Below are positions 48,801-60,569 of a stretch of DNA of 64,000 bases, in pieces. The stretch is from Sciurus carolinensis (Eukaryota; Chordata; Mammalia; Rodentia; Sciuridae). The DNA is taken from positions 109,416,643-109,480,642 of the forward strand of contig NC_062220.1 of the NCBI RefSeq assembly GCF_902686445.1, given 5' to 3'. The notes beneath the pieces are model-generated. The model ran no database searches and had not been told where the DNA came from. It saw nothing but the letters and a program-made list of their open reading frames with translations. Numbering within the stretch: the first letter of the stretch is position 1; each line of letters begins with the position of its first letter. Made by a program: the position numbers and the translations under genes.

Positions 48801-49655
48801 GATCAGACTTCCTTAACAGGACTCCCATAGCACAAGAAATAAAAGCAAGAATCAACAACTGGGATAGATTCAAAGTAAAAAACTTTCTCTCAGCAAAGGA
48901 AACTCTCAGTAATGTGAAGAGAGAGCCTACAGAGTGGGAGAATATCTTTGCCATTCATATTTCAGATAGAGTGCTAATTTCCAGAATCTATAAAGAACTC
49001 AAAAAACTGTACACCAAGATTACAAATAATCCAATCAACAAATGGGCTAAGGAAATGAACAGACACTTCACAGAAGAAGATCTACAAGCAATCAACAGAT
49101 ATATGAAAAAAAGTTCAACATCTCTAGTAATAAGAGAAATGCAAATCAAAACTACCCTAAGATTTCATCTCACCCCAATTAGAATGGCGATTATCAAGAA
49201 CACAAGCAACAATAGGTGTTGGCGAGGATGTGGGGGAAAAAGGTACACTCATACATTGCTGGTGGGTTTGCAAATTAGTGCAGCCACTCTGGAAAGCAGT
49301 ATGGAGATTCCTCAGAAAGCTTGGAATGGAACCACCATTTGACCCAGCTATCCCACTCCTTGGCCTATACCCAAAGGACTTAAAATCAGCATACTACAGA
49401 GATGCAGCCACATCAATGTTCATTGCTGCTCAATTCACCATAGCCAGATTGTGGAACCAACCTAGATGCCCTTCAGTTGATGAATGGATAAAGAAACTGT
49501 GGCATATATATACAATGGAATATTACTCTGCAATGAAGAATGATAAAATTATGGCATTTGCAGGCAAATGGATGAAATTGGAGAATATCATGCTAAGGGA
49601 GATATGCCAATCTCAAAAAACTAAAGGACAAGTGATCTCGCTGATAAGCGGATGA
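45823..49655 (+). pseudogene. L1 ORF2 (endonuclease/reverse transcriptase), multiply broken
   Basis: About 1,277 codons, normal length. The endonuclease domain starts at MSQMTGNTNHITIITLNVNG, with QETH and SDHNEL present. The reverse transcriptase follows ([25 protein letters not shown]), then the C-terminal cysteine region. Breaks: frameshifts near 46080-46090, 47045-47056, 47685-47700 and 49230-49245, and TGA at 48524-48526 where the copy at 61915 has TGG. Catalytic residues are altered. The endonuclease GDFNT motif reads GVFNT (codon 46263-46265). The RT motif A aspartate is asparagine (47626-47628). Motif C (FADD) reads FAGD (47933-47935). Each change alone should abolish or cripple activity. 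Confidence 0.95.
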
Positions 49656-49921
49656 GGACATATAATGGGGGGTGGGAGGTGTTAGCTTTAGGGTTAGGGT
49701 TAGGTTTAGGTTTAGTGATAAGGAGGGTGGTAAGAATGGAGGAAAGAAGGACTGTATAGAGGGAAAAGAGGGGTGGGAGGCGTGGTGGGAAAGGGAAAAA
49801 AATAATGAATCAAACATCATTGCCCTATGTAAATTTATGATTACACAAATGGTATGCCTTGACTCCATGTAGAAATAGAGAAACAACATGTATCCCATTT
49901 TTATACAATAATAATAAAAAA
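49656..49921 (+). other. L1 3' UTR with telomere-like G-rich run
   Basis: Starts after the ORF2 stop with a G-rich purine tract. That tract contains TTTAGGGTTAGGGTTAGG and two further TTTAGG-like units (49688-49715). Then come the block that matches both 3' UTR copies at 41580-42030 ('ttacacaaatggtatgcctt') and the A-rich tail. G-rich tracts in L1 3' UTRs are known to fold as quadruplexes. Confidence 0.9.
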
Positions 49922-49935
49922 AAAAGGCTAGTTTG

Positions 49936-50544
49936 ACTGAGTTTAGGTAATAATGTTAGGGAGCCTTTTGTATTATTATTGAAACTTGTTCTTAAGTTTG
50001 AAACCATATTGAGACAAAAATATTAGAAAAGTATCTTTCTATAAAAGTTAATATACATATGTGGGGGGGAAGGCATAAGCGGTGGAAGTCAATTCAGTAA
50101 TAACCAAGGATGAAGTAGGAGACTTTACATGCTTCCCATAGGGTTTTATTTCCTTATTATTTCAACCTCATGCCACAGGCATCCGATGATGTGGGACTTC
50201 TTATGAGATTTCCCCTATTGTTCAAAAATAGACATAAATCTTAAGAGTTTGCAGTAGAGATAATATTTAAAAACTGCTGACATGTTCCAGTTGTGGATGA
50301 AATTAAGTAAGCATGCTTCACACTCCCTCTCCCACTGAAGAAAAAGATAAAACCTGGAACTCATGCACATTTCAGAAACTTTGAGTACTGAAAAGTAGAT
50401 ATCAAGAGGAGATTGGGGAAGACTGAGGTTGCCAAATCAGAGATAGGTTTACCACTTGTTCTCCTCCTTCTCTCTTATCTCCTGCCATAACTTCATCCAG
50501 CTGGAATCTGAGAGATGGAAAGAACCATGACAAAATGATACAAT
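49936..50544. other. Unassigned stretch
   Basis: No gene or repeat recognised between the L1 tail and the next L1 fragment. Confidence 0.45.
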
Positions 50545-51690
50545 TACTTGCTTACAAAATTACAAGGAGTCCATCAAAAAACTCCTAAGATTAATCAGTA
50601 GATTCGATAAGGTAATTGGAAACAAGATTGGCACAACAAAATACTATGTATTTTTATATACAAGCCATGCACCAATGGAGACAAACATAAAAGAATAAAA
50701 TCAATTTTAACATCTCCAAAATACCACTTAGATATAGATATCAATACTGGTGTATAGGATTTACAGGAAACTGCAAGATTTATGAAGGAAAAATGAAATA
50801 ACTAAATAAATGGAGATACTTATAATGAACTTGAATTCAATTTTTCACAGTAAAGATGTCAATTCTAAATTACTCTGTAGATTTAATTGAATAAGAATCA
50901 AATTTTACTAGGAGTTTTGTTCTAATAAAGGTATGCTGATTTGAAAATTCATATAAAAGTCAGAGGAACCAGAATAGCTAAAACATTTCTTTTACAAAGA
51001 AGAATCTTCTGGGTGTGGTGGCACACACCTGTAATCCCAGCGACTTGGGAGCCTGAGGCAAGAGGATTACAAGTTCAAAGCCAGCCTCAGCAATTTAGTG
51101 AGGCCCTGAGCAAGTTAGTGATACCCTGTCTCAAAACAAAAAATAAAAAAGGGCTGGACATATGATTCAGTGGTTAAGTGCCACTGGATTCAATCCCTGG
51201 TACCAAAGGCAGGAGGGTGATAAATTTAGGGAACTCACACTACTTGGTTTTTCAAGTTGTTTAAAATAAGACGATAGAATTTAATATAGTGTGATTTTGG
51301 TCAAGGATTACTTCTATATTTTGGTAGGAATCCATACAGAGTCCAGAAATATAATCCACAGTTATGATCAACTGATATTTGATAAAGTTGTAAACACAAT
51401 TCAGCAGATAAAGATAATCTTTTCCAACACACAGTGTTGACCTCTCTGTGTATAAAACTCTCATGCTCTTAGAATAAAGCACAGGAGATGGGTTCTTAGA
51501 CATTGCATGAAAAGCAATAAGAAAACATTGAAAAATTAAATTTCCTCAAGTTAAAAATGTTTTCTTAGTAAAAGACACTGTTAAGGGAAAGAAAAGACAA
51601 GTTATAGACTTAGAGGAAATATTTCCATGTCACATATCTACAAATATATATGTCCCGGGTGTAAAATTAGAATCTGTTATTTTCCCTATA
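50545..51690 (+). mobile_element. Old L1 ORF2 fragment, split by a SINE
   Basis: Sense ORF2 pieces: 'gataaggtaattggaaacaa' (50608), 'attcatataaaagtcagagg' (50947), then after the SINE 'actcacactacttggttttt' (51233), 'gagtccagaaatataatcca' (51339) and 'aaaagacactgttaagggaa' (51570). The order is colinear across the SINE at 51009-51208. Confidence 0.8.
51009..51208 (+). mobile_element. B1-dID dimeric SINE
   Basis: B1 half 'gggtgtggtggcacacacct' and 'taatcccagcgacttgggag', then linker 'taccctgtctcaaaacaaaa', then ID half 'ggctggacatatgattcagt'. It has almost no A tail left and interrupts an older L1. Confidence 0.93.
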
Positions 51691-51967
51691 ATGATTCTCT
51701 CCGTAATATTGATCATCTGCATCAACTAAATAGCAAAAGACAGCATTATCATCCAATGGGAGGGAGTGTGTTATGTTCCTTTTCTTCCTTTGGATTCTAG
51801 ATAGTAGTATGGACTTCATCCTTCTTCAAAAGCATGTTAGCTTCATTGGGTTTCACCATGAATTTTAAAATTTATTACCTTGAATAAAATGAATCCAAAT
51901 TGGCCTAAGAATTGCATGATGACCAATCCAGAATCAATTTCTGCTAGACTTAAGAAAGGAAAATAGG

Positions 51968-52075
51968 AGACTGGGGTTGTGACTCAGAGGTAGAGCAGTC
52001 ACCTAGCATGTGTGAGGTCCTGGGTTTGATCCTCAGTATCACATAAAAAAAAAATAATAATAATAATAAAATAAA
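51968..52075 (+). mobile_element. ID SINE
   Basis: 'ctggggttgtgactcagagg', then 'tagagcagtcacctagcatg', then 'tcctgggtttgatcctcagt' and an A/AAT-rich tail. Confidence 0.92.
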
Positions 52076-52209
52076 AGATACTATGTCCAACTACAAATAA
52101 AACCAAAAAAGTAAAAAAGGAAAATAGGAGGGAACAATGTTTTTTCTTCCCAACATTTGACGTGTAGCCTAATTGTATGCCTCCTTGTTTATTGTTATGA
52201 ATCATTTTC

Positions 52210-52322
52210 GTTTGTTTGTTTGTTTTGTGGCACTGGGGATTGAACCCGTGGCCTTGTGCATGCAAGGCAAGCACTCTACCAACTGAGCTATCTCCCCAGC
52301 CCCTAGCTATCTCCCCAGCCCC
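52210..52322 (-). mobile_element. ID SINE, antisense, with target duplication and doubled 5' end
   Basis: Reversed ID body ('gcactggggattgaacccgt', 'aagcactctaccaactgagc') after a GTTT-type tail. The target duplication TATGAATCATTTTC is at 52196-52209 and 52323-52336. The 18-base 5' end AGCTATCTCCCCAGCCCC occurs twice (52286-52303 and 52305-52322), inside the target duplication. Confidence 0.96.
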
Positions 52323-52336
52323 TATGAATCATTTTC

Positions 52337-53224
52337 AAATCCATAGAAACTTGAACTTTTTGCCTATTATATTAAATATATCAAGTGACTTAAAAGTGAT
52401 CACCACATGACTCATATGGCACTTCTCTTGTCTTGTGACCACTGTTAAGGAGTAAAGGGAGTATAGTTTTGCTATTAGATGAAAACTGTGCTTGGCAAAG
52501 CACAATTCCACTCTAGCAGGAGGTAAAACTCAAATTGGACGTGAGTGATGGTGGATGGATATTCAAATGACAAAGTAGAGTGCAAGAAGATTAATGACCT
52601 AAGGATATAGCCATAGCAATGTTTAAAATCAACTAAAAATCTGCTTCAGAGGAAAATCACTAGTCTCTATGATGGTAAGAGCATTTCGGGGCTTATGCCA
52701 ACCTACGGTATTTCAATGTTGATTCTCTTTTTTTCTAATGCATGAGCTGACATAAGGTAAATGGTACTATTTGTGCAGAAGATAAATGACAGAGAAAAAA
52801 ATCCACATCAATGAAAAATGCATCTGTTCCTTAATCCTAATTCTTTTTGACATTTAGAACTTTCATTTATATGAAGGGATCTTCCTACATAATAGATGAA
52901 TTTTAGGAAAATGTTTTATATTCATTTATCCTGATTTTCTGTGAAAAGCTCTTTGTACTTTCATTCTAATTTAATTTTTAGCAAGCCCTATTGACCCTTA
53001 AATATGCCTGTTTGGGGATATAAATTATACCATTACCCTAATTATGAACTCATCCTTGTCTATATGGAAAGGGTATTGGCCAGAATTCCTTAAAATTGCT
53101 ATCTCTAGACTTCAGGGGCATAAACAATCTATCCCCACTTCCATAGATAGCATTGTTCTTAGTTATCAGGATACTGCAATAGCTTCTGACTTAATAAGTC
53201 AATCTCATTGACTCAGAGTAATTA
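52337..53224. other. Unassigned stretch
   Basis: No gene or named repeat. Confidence 0.4.
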
Positions 53225-53465
53225 AAATCTTGGCCTTTTAAGAGAGAATGCCAAGGCTTAAGACTATGCTTTGTCATTCACCTGCTGAATTACTGTGGAC
53301 AAATTATTAACATCTGCATAGCTCATTTCCCTGATCTGTAGAAGAGAATAATAACAGTAGCTGCCTTGTGAAATTACTGTGAAAAGTAAATGAGCTAACA
53401 TATGCAATTCACTTTAGAAAGACTGCTGCCTGTTACGAAGAATATTTAAGTGATATTACCTTAAA
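53225..53465 (-). mobile_element. MIR SINE, antisense
   Basis: Reversed MIR order: 'gaattactgtggacaaatta', 'tttccctgatctgtagaaga', 'gaataataacagtagctgcc', 'gtaaatgagctaacatatgc'. Confidence 0.85.
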
Positions 53466-54284
53466 TTAAAATCCCCTTATGTAGCATCATCATATTGAGA
53501 CAGACTTCCAAAATGTGTCCTTTTCTTCACATAATCCTAAAAAAATAACTGTTAACACTAAGTTTTCTGTTGGATGCTCAATGTAGCACCCACCTCCTCA
53601 TTTCCCTCTCTCGTATATTTAATAGTTCACTTTCTCTGATTCGCCTTTAAGTTTTTTCTTGATTTGCTTATTTTGCTATATATTTGATTCATATCTAATA
53701 TTCCTCTGTATTTTTCTAGGCATTCAAATAATGCTGGTTATCTTCAGGATTTTACTCAAAGATCAAAATCTTGTGTGTCTCAAAAAGAATATGGTACAAT
53801 GTGATAAAATTGATGGAAACAAGCACCTTCATGTTGCTAAGTTGATTAAGCAGTTTCACATGCATAATACCATATTTGAATTTCATGAAACTGCTTTGTG
53901 TTCATAAATGAAACAGAAATAAAACTAATGTATGGAGTATACTTGTGCAGATTTAAGTGAAGTATAAGGAAGATGTTTACTAATCAAAGTTTTAAAGATT
54001 TACTGATCTTATAATTAATAAATTTCCCAACACTACATGTCCTTAATAATATATAATGTACATGGATAATCATTTGGTGTATGTGAGAAGGATGAAAATC
54101 ACAGGACAGGTGGTTGGAAACATTGATAATTTTGAAGTCTCTTTTTCTGCAAGGCTTTTAATCTTCTAATACAAATAAATACATTTTTAGAAACTTTGGT
54201 AATGTATTTTTCAGAATGTATTGTTTGGTAATGTGTTTTTCAGAATGAAAACCATTATTTCAATTGAAAGCTATCTAATTTAAA
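53466..54284. other. Unassigned stretch with a short inverted repeat
   Basis: AAGCAGTTTCA (53848-53858) and its complement TGAAACTGCTT (53886-53896) flank a 27-base loop. The 82-codon frame at 53659-53907 over it has no known domain. A duplicated word 'ttggtaatgt.tttttcagaa' lies near 54197-54245. Confidence 0.4.
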
Positions 54285-54560
54285 ACAATTTTTGATTGAA
54301 ACATACTAACTGTAGATATTTATACAGTACAGTATGATATTTCGATTCACATATACATTAAATAATAATAAAATCAGGATAATTAACATATTCATCACCT
54401 TAAACTTTTATCATTTCTTTATGATAATATCTTCAAAGTCCTATGTTTTAGCAATTGTGAGAGATACTATGCATTATTAACTATATTCTCCCTACTATGC
54501 TGTTAGAAACAAGACAAAAATAATCATGCTGATTAGTTACCTACTTTTTAATTGGTCTTT
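54285..54560 (-). mobile_element. Old L1 3' UTR, antisense
   Basis: 'atcaggataattaacatatt' and 'catcaccttaaacttttatc' with 'ccctactatgctgttagaaa' are the reverse of an L1M-type 3' UTR, similar in order to 2560-2760. Confidence 0.7.
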
Positions 54561-54975
54561 TGAATTCAATGGCCAGTTCTCAGATTTAATTTAAACTGTG
54601 TGTGCTCCTTTCAAGCACAACTGCAAATGTGTGTCCTTTTCCTGTCCCTCACTGTACTGCAGGGGAATTTTTGATGAGGATGTCATCTGGCATCTACAGG
54701 CAGACCTCTGCTTTGATTTGTATGCAATCATTGTCTTCTTTACATGCATTACTTGAAAGGAAGTACTAATTAATGATAAGTTGAAGAGTAGACTAAATGA
54801 TTATTTTGAATTGGAGTGGCTCAAAGACCAAGGATGAGGCAGAGGTGATTAATTATCTTTTCATGATCATATTGGGTATGCATACTCTGAAGTACCTAAG
54901 AATCAGGATTGTTTTTATCAATATAGGAAAGTGCCATAGTGACAACCAAGACTGTCTGTTGGAATAACTGTTCAA

Positions 54976-55378
54976 GTTGACTGCTGTTTACTTACTATAT
55001 ATTGAATCTGGAATGTTCCCTGAAGGGCCGTGTGTTAAAGGTTTGGTCCTCAAGGTGGCACTCTTGGGAAGTGGTAAAACCTTTGAGAAGCGAGGCATAG
55101 AGGGAGGTCTTTGGTTATTGGGGTGCACTCTTAAAAGAGATTGTGGGACTCAAGCCCCTTCCCCTTTCTCTCTTTGTTCCCTAGCTCATGAGGTGACTGG
55201 TTTTGTCCTTCCATGTCCTGCTGTCACACAAATACCACCTTACCATATGCCCAAAAGCAGTGGGATTTCTTAATCATAGATTGTAACTTCTAGAATCATG
55301 AACCAAAATTAACCTTGTATCTCCATAAATTGGTTATCTCAGATATTCGTTATAGTAACAGAAAACTGACTAAACACA
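54976..55378 (+). mobile_element. MaLR-type LTR, probably solitary
   Basis: 'gaatctggaatgttccctga', 'gtgttaaaggtttggtcctc', 'ggaggtctttggttattggg', 'ttatagtaacagaaaactga' and the closing 'ctaaacaca' follow the order of an ERVL-MaLR LTR. No internal region is present. The ends are eroded and I see no sure target duplication. The 98-codon frame in it is incidental. Confidence 0.7.
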
Positions 55379-55574
55379 AGACAATGATTAATTTTACTTG
55401 GTACAAGTAAAATAAAATTATGGCCTGTTTGTTTTATGACAAGTTCTTACTATTGGATGTAGTGTCAAGACTGGTCTGTGTTTCTCTAATCTCTTTTATC
55501 CTCTGCATATTCACTACATGATATGAGATGGAAAATACTGTCCAGTTTGTTAAACTCAAAAGCCAAAGAATTTT

Positions 55575-55757
55575 GCTGTGTACAATGTCACCAGTCTATA
55601 ATCCCAGCTACTTGGGAGACCCAAAGAAGAGAATTGCAAGATCAAGACCAGCCGAGACAATTCAGTAAGACCTTGTCTCAAAGTAAAATAAAAGAGGCTT
55701 GGGGTATAGCCTAGTGGTAGAGCTCTTGCCTAGCATTTGCAAGTCTCTGGGTTCAAT

Positions 55758-55792
<35 letters not shown>

Positions 55793-55793
55793 G
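55575..55793 (+). mobile_element. B1-dID dimeric SINE, diverged
   Basis: B1 half 'ataatcccagctacttggga', ID half 'cttggggtatagcctagtgg', then 'tagagctcttgcctagcatt' and an A tail. Confidence 0.88.
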
Positions 55794-55875
55794 TGTGTCT
55801 TTTAAAAAGGAAACTTTTCACGATTACTCTTAATTTGGGGGACATATTAACAAAATTTCTGGAATGAAAAACAGG

Positions 55876-56150
55876 GAAAGCTGGGCGCAATGGTGCATGC
55901 CTGTAGTCCCAGTGGCTCAGGAGGCTGAGGCAGGAGGATAGGGAGTTTAAAGCCAGCCTCAGCACATTAGCAAGGCCCTAAACAATTCCGTGAGACCCTG
56001 TCTCTAAATAAAATACCAAAAAAGGCTGGGAATGTGACTCAGTGGGTAAGCCTTCCTGAGTTCAATCCCTGGTACAACAAAAAAAGAAAGAAGGAAAGAA
56101 AAAAAAGAAAGAAAAAAGGAAAGAAAGAAAGAAGAAAAAGATAAAGAAAA
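55876..56150 (+). mobile_element. B1-dID dimeric SINE with (GAAA)n tail
   Basis: B1 half 'agctgggcgcaatggtgcat', 'aggaggctgaggcaggagga'; linker 'gagaccctgtctctaaataa'; ID half 'ggctgggaatgtgactcagt'. The tail has become a GAAA-rich microsatellite (56083-56143). Confidence 0.95.
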
Positions 56151-56539
56151 CCAGGAAATATGATAAGCTATGACTTTCCTCCTGATTAAAGAGGGCAGCA
56201 TCTCTGGACAAAGAAGGCAGGAGGAAAGAGGCTACTGAAAGGAAATTGGGCAAATATGTTTACCAGAAAGATGCCTCTGAGAAAAGAGACCCAGAGGAAA
56301 ACAGACTGGCTACCATGCAGCCTCAGGATGAATGCCTAATTGTTGCAGGTATGTTGTGGGGCAGAGGGCCCCTGACGGGCCTCTGTGTGAGATGCATGAT
56401 AAATTGTGTTGAGTGGTATGAAAAGCTAAGTGCAATCAATCACCATTCTTGAAAACAATTCAGCAATTATGATCACAAATTAGCAAGCCGCATATATCCA
56501 GCTCCCATCACTTTACTGAGGTGCAATTCCATAAATCAA
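56151..56539. other. Unassigned stretch
   Basis: No gene or repeat recognised. Confidence 0.45.
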
Positions 56540-57385
56540 ATTTCAATTACAAGTCCCACCTGAATGTTTCATGAGCACATAATTTCAACATGTCCAAATT
56601 TGTCCTCAACCTCTTTGTCCCCACCCTGCACGATTCATTCCAAACTTTTTTTTCTTTTTTGTCATTGGTGAATCCATCCGATTCCTTCACTCAGGCAGGA
56701 CTTTCTAGTCCTTCCTTCTTGAGTTTTCTCTTCTATGACTAATAAGCAAGTAAGTCCTCTCAACCTTGTTGCCATCTTTCTGCTCACTCACCATCAACAC
56801 TTCAGTTGCCCCAATTCAAGTCTAGGATATTGTTTGCCTGGATTCACCTCCACTTTGCACCTTTGGGTTGTTCCTTTCTGAATGAGGAGGTGATTGCATT
56901 ATTCCTATTCTTTGCCTTTCTCAGTGACTGTTTTCTCAGAAGGACCAAGTTAGCATTTTAAAGAATGCTATCCAGTGCTCTTTCTGTCCTGACCTCTCTG
57001 CACTTCCTCCACTTTAGTTGTGTGGTCTGGGCTTTTATGTTGGAGTGAATCAGGCATTTATAATCATACTCTTTCTGCCTCTGAGTCTTAATAAAATGTC
57101 TTTTCCTCTGTCTTTTTTGTGTAACTCTCATTGTGCCCCTTTGAACTTTCCCCTCCCTTTTGCAGCTTGAAACAGTCTTTCTCTTCTCACCCCCACAATC
57201 TTTTTTGATTATAACCACACTTTATATGGAGCTATTTGTTCACTTGTCCATTTTTCTATTTGCCCATAAGCTTTGTGAAAGGGAAGAATGTGTCTTGCTC
57301 ATATATCAAATCCTAGCTTCTGGCACAGAACTTAGCATGTAATAGAGCTTCAATAATGGACTGGGCAATTAAATTGATGAATAGA
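56540..57385 (+). mobile_element. L2 LINE 3' region
   Basis: The 3' end is recognisable: 'cataagctttgtgaaaggga', 'agaatgtgtcttgctcatat', 'ctagcttctggcacagaact', 'agagcttcaataatggactg'. The upstream part (56540-57230) is C/T-rich, in keeping with L2 but less sure. Confidence 0.55.
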
Positions 57386-58284
57386 TTGCAATAATTCAAG
57401 CATCTTTGAGTAAAGATTATATGTTGTTGGCTTAGTCTTTGAGTGTAGAATAGATTCTGCAACCACATTAAAAGTCACCTCCGTCACAGGCACCCTGGGT
57501 ACAAGAGAGGAGGGAATGTGAATGAGCTGCCCTACAGCATACCAGCTCACTCTGTCATTACAACAGTGCTCCTGGGTGGCCAACTCTGAGCCAGCTTTAC
57601 ATCCACAGCTCAGGGGAGATTGGAAGGAGAAAAATTATTGCTGGGCCCAAAGTTTCTAATTAGCACATTAATAGCATAGTGCCCCAAATAACTTAGTTCA
57701 TAAAGCAGTGGGTATGTGCAGATGGGGACATGCTTGGGAGGTCATCAGTGGGGAAATAAATGCCAATTCTCAGGTTACCTATGACTAGAAAACCTGGCCT
57801 GGGGAAACTTTCAGCCTGTGAGAAGGAGATTCTCAGATAAAGAGACCCCTTCAAACATTGTGAGGTCATTTCTTTTCCTAGGACCATCAGACAGGAAGGA
57901 GAGGGCCCCACTTTACTTTGGATTCTATTTCTGTACTATAGTCACTTATTAGTTTTTAAAGTCAACTAGAAAAAAATATCTCAAATTATGTATGTGTGTG
58001 TATATATATATGAACATATATATAAATGCATATATTTAAATATATTTTACAAAACATCTTTGTGTGTTTAAAACTAGATAATAAAATTTAATTTTGTCAG
58101 AACACAAGTGTGCTCTTTATTTATTCATAGTAGACCAAAGAATTTGTAAAAATGCAAATATTAATTAGATTACTTGATCTCAATTTTCCATAGAAAATGA
58201 TATAACCAAGGATTAGAGTAAGAATATATCAGTGATTCATGTATCTATACACTTGTGCCTTCTGTTTCTGACATTTACTGATCC
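57386..58284. other. Unassigned stretch with an AT microsatellite
   Basis: 57480-57910 has balanced composition and no named repeat. 57988-58045 is a TG/TA-rich simple tract. No coding pattern. Confidence 0.4.
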
Positions 58285-58420
58285 TTTAATCACATAACAC
58301 TTATTTAGCTTCTCAGAGTCAATGTCCTCACCAGGATATATTGTGGATTAAACTCATGAGTAGATATGTAAGTAGTATAAGCCAGTTCCTGGATTATAGC
58401 AGGAAGTCACTAAATGGAAT
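58285..58420 (-). mobile_element. MIR SINE fragment, antisense
   Basis: 'ttagcttctcagagtcaatg', 'tcctcaccaggatatattgt', 'ggattaaactcatgagtaga' and 'attatagcaggaagtcacta' follow the reversed MIR order. Confidence 0.6.
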
Positions 58421-60569
58421 TTTTTTGCCTTTGTTAGTTTTATTTTTCTCTTTTCCCTCTAACCACATTACTGAGTGACTTCTTTTTAAGTGCCACAGGG
58501 TGGGCAGGATAGGGATTTCAAATTCAACTTCACCACATTCACTATGCTGTAAGAACTCACAGTCTAATGGTAACAAGCAGGCAGGACAGCAGAGAGGTAG
58601 CATAAGAGATTGCAGAAGAGATGATAGGGACCTGCACGTGGAGTGGCATGTTGGAGAAACAGGTGGCAACACCCATCCTGATATTCTTTTAAAATAAAAA
58701 TATATTTAATATATGGCAAAGAAAGCAAAGTTCCTATGTAAGAGAAACAGGTGAGAGAACGGTCAGAGAGGACTTGAAGACTTCATGCAGATCAATATGG
58801 GTGAATCCTAATCTGAAAGATGGGGAAGGACAGAAGGACACAGCAAGTCATGGAGGTTGCATATACCAAACCATGGAGAGCAGACCCACAAACTCAGAAT
58901 ATTTTTTTTATTTGAGGACTCATTTTCATAAAAATATCTCTTCCACATTTTCTGTACTTATTCAATTAAAAAGTTATATATCTTATTAATTGATTATTTT
59001 CTTTTAAAATACATATTGAAGTTTATTGTACACTTTTAGAAATAAAACAATGAAATAGTTTAAGAATTGAACAATATTTCAAATATATTTTAAATGTTAT
59101 GCTTAATTGTACAAAATTCATTCTTTTATTTTCATTATCATCATTATATTCTAGCACAGTATGATTGGATATATTTTAAAATCTTGCTTTAACACTTGTT
59201 AGATAGCAAATTGAAGGTTTCATTCTAAGTTTGCTTTGTTTCATTGATTAAAATTAGTAGTTGTCATATCAAAAGAAGAAAACTTACAATGATATGCAAC
59301 TATAAATGGAAGATAGGCATGGCAGATTCTCTGTACTACCACATTTATACTTTAAGATGCACATTAGTATTTTTTAAAAATTTTCACATTACTAAAGTTG
59401 TTATATGTTTTTTATTTTACTTAATTCAATAAAATACAGCACTTCTAAAGTCATATTTTTATTCTCATTCCCCAATTTTACAACTTTTGATGAAGTTTAG
59501 CTAGTAAATTATCATTATTCAGATGCTATATCATTGCAACTTAATCAAATAATTTGCTTTTTAATATTTTTAGAAAATTAAAATTCCAATAAATTTTTTA
59601 GTTGGGTGAATTTTAAACAGTAGGTAATTTAGATAATGAGTTAATTATCTAATATCAATATTTTTTTAAATTGAGAGAATGTTAAACAATAGATAATTTA
59701 GATAATTCTGTTTTCAAATTATTTAGTGTGAAGAACTAGGATTTTCATAGTTTTCACATCATTTTTAGCAACAAAATCACATATGATAAAAACATTTCCA
59801 AATAACCGGTTTCAAATCGCAGTTTGTTTCTCACATTTTATGTAATTTGAAGACACAGTCTAAAACAGGTCTTTTTTTTTAATTCAAAAACTACATATAA
59901 TGTGACTGATTATCTTCATACAATAGCAGAAAAATCAGTTAACTTGGGGAACAACAGTATTTTATGAAAGAAAAATTATTATTTCAAACTAATGTTTAAT
60001 AACTCTTCAAAATACTTAGTCATGGAGAATCTGAAACTCTTCATGGTTAAAATAAAAATATCTTCATGACCTTTTCCCATCACTTTGCAATATAAAAAAA
60101 TAGCAATATATTTAGGAGACTTCATTTTATTGCATTGATATTTTGTACTTGTGCCCTTTTGATGACCTCGATTTCTGCACATTAAATACTTTGCCTGATA
60201 TGGCAAAGTCTAACCAGTTCTTCACTAAAAACATGTGATATTCTGTTGTCCTAACTAGGGAGATTATCTATTCAAGCCTGGAGAGCAGATTGTTAATTCC
60301 ATTTATGTGAGTAGGTTCTATGGAAAGAATCTTCACAGAAATGACCTGCTTCACTCTTAGATTTGGCCTATAGAATCCTCACAATCTGAGTATTTTTTTT
60401 TTCCTTCTGGGTCAAAAGGAGTAAAACTGAAGACAGCATGTTAAAAATGTGGGACCAAAAAACTGATAGACACCTGGCATTATGAATCACAAAGTGGACA
60501 AACCCACTGAGAAGGAAACAGCTCACTGAATTTTCAAGTAAGTTAGAAACTTATTTTACATTTTAACCA
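58421..60569. other. Unassigned, very AT-rich stretch with a diverged duplication
   Basis: About 32 bases around 59612-59643 recur in changed form at about 59689-59705 onward ('taatttagataat' in both). Nothing else recognised. Confidence 0.4.

Larger units (their letters stand above)
43948..49921 (+). mobile_element. Full-length L1 with 14-bp target duplication
   Basis: A complete L1 of about 5.97 kb: 5' UTR 43948-44727, ORF1 44728-45774, spacer of 48 bases, ORF2 45823-49655, 3' UTR 49656-49910, A-rich tail. The target duplication AAAAGGCTAGTTTG (43934-43947 and 49922-49935) has no visible change, and the site (TTTT/AT on the lower strand) suits the L1 endonuclease. Both ORFs carry frameshifts and ORF2 also a stop. 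The copy is immobile but was intact enough recently that most codons are still readable. The ORF2 segment matches the copy at 61915-62520 closely. Confidence 0.97.

Noticed and set aside
49688..49715. Interstitial telomere or chromosome fusion site
   Set aside because: The TTAGGG-like units are within an L1 3' UTR, and related L1 copies carry similar G-rich sequence there.
52210..52322. A functional tRNA gene on the minus strand
   Set aside because: The tRNA-like sequence is the ID SINE body, with tail and target duplication; the cloverleaf is not complete.
53659..53907. 82-codon frame with hydrophobic start
   Set aside because: No domain, no splice or promoter context, and the end coincides with a short inverted repeat.
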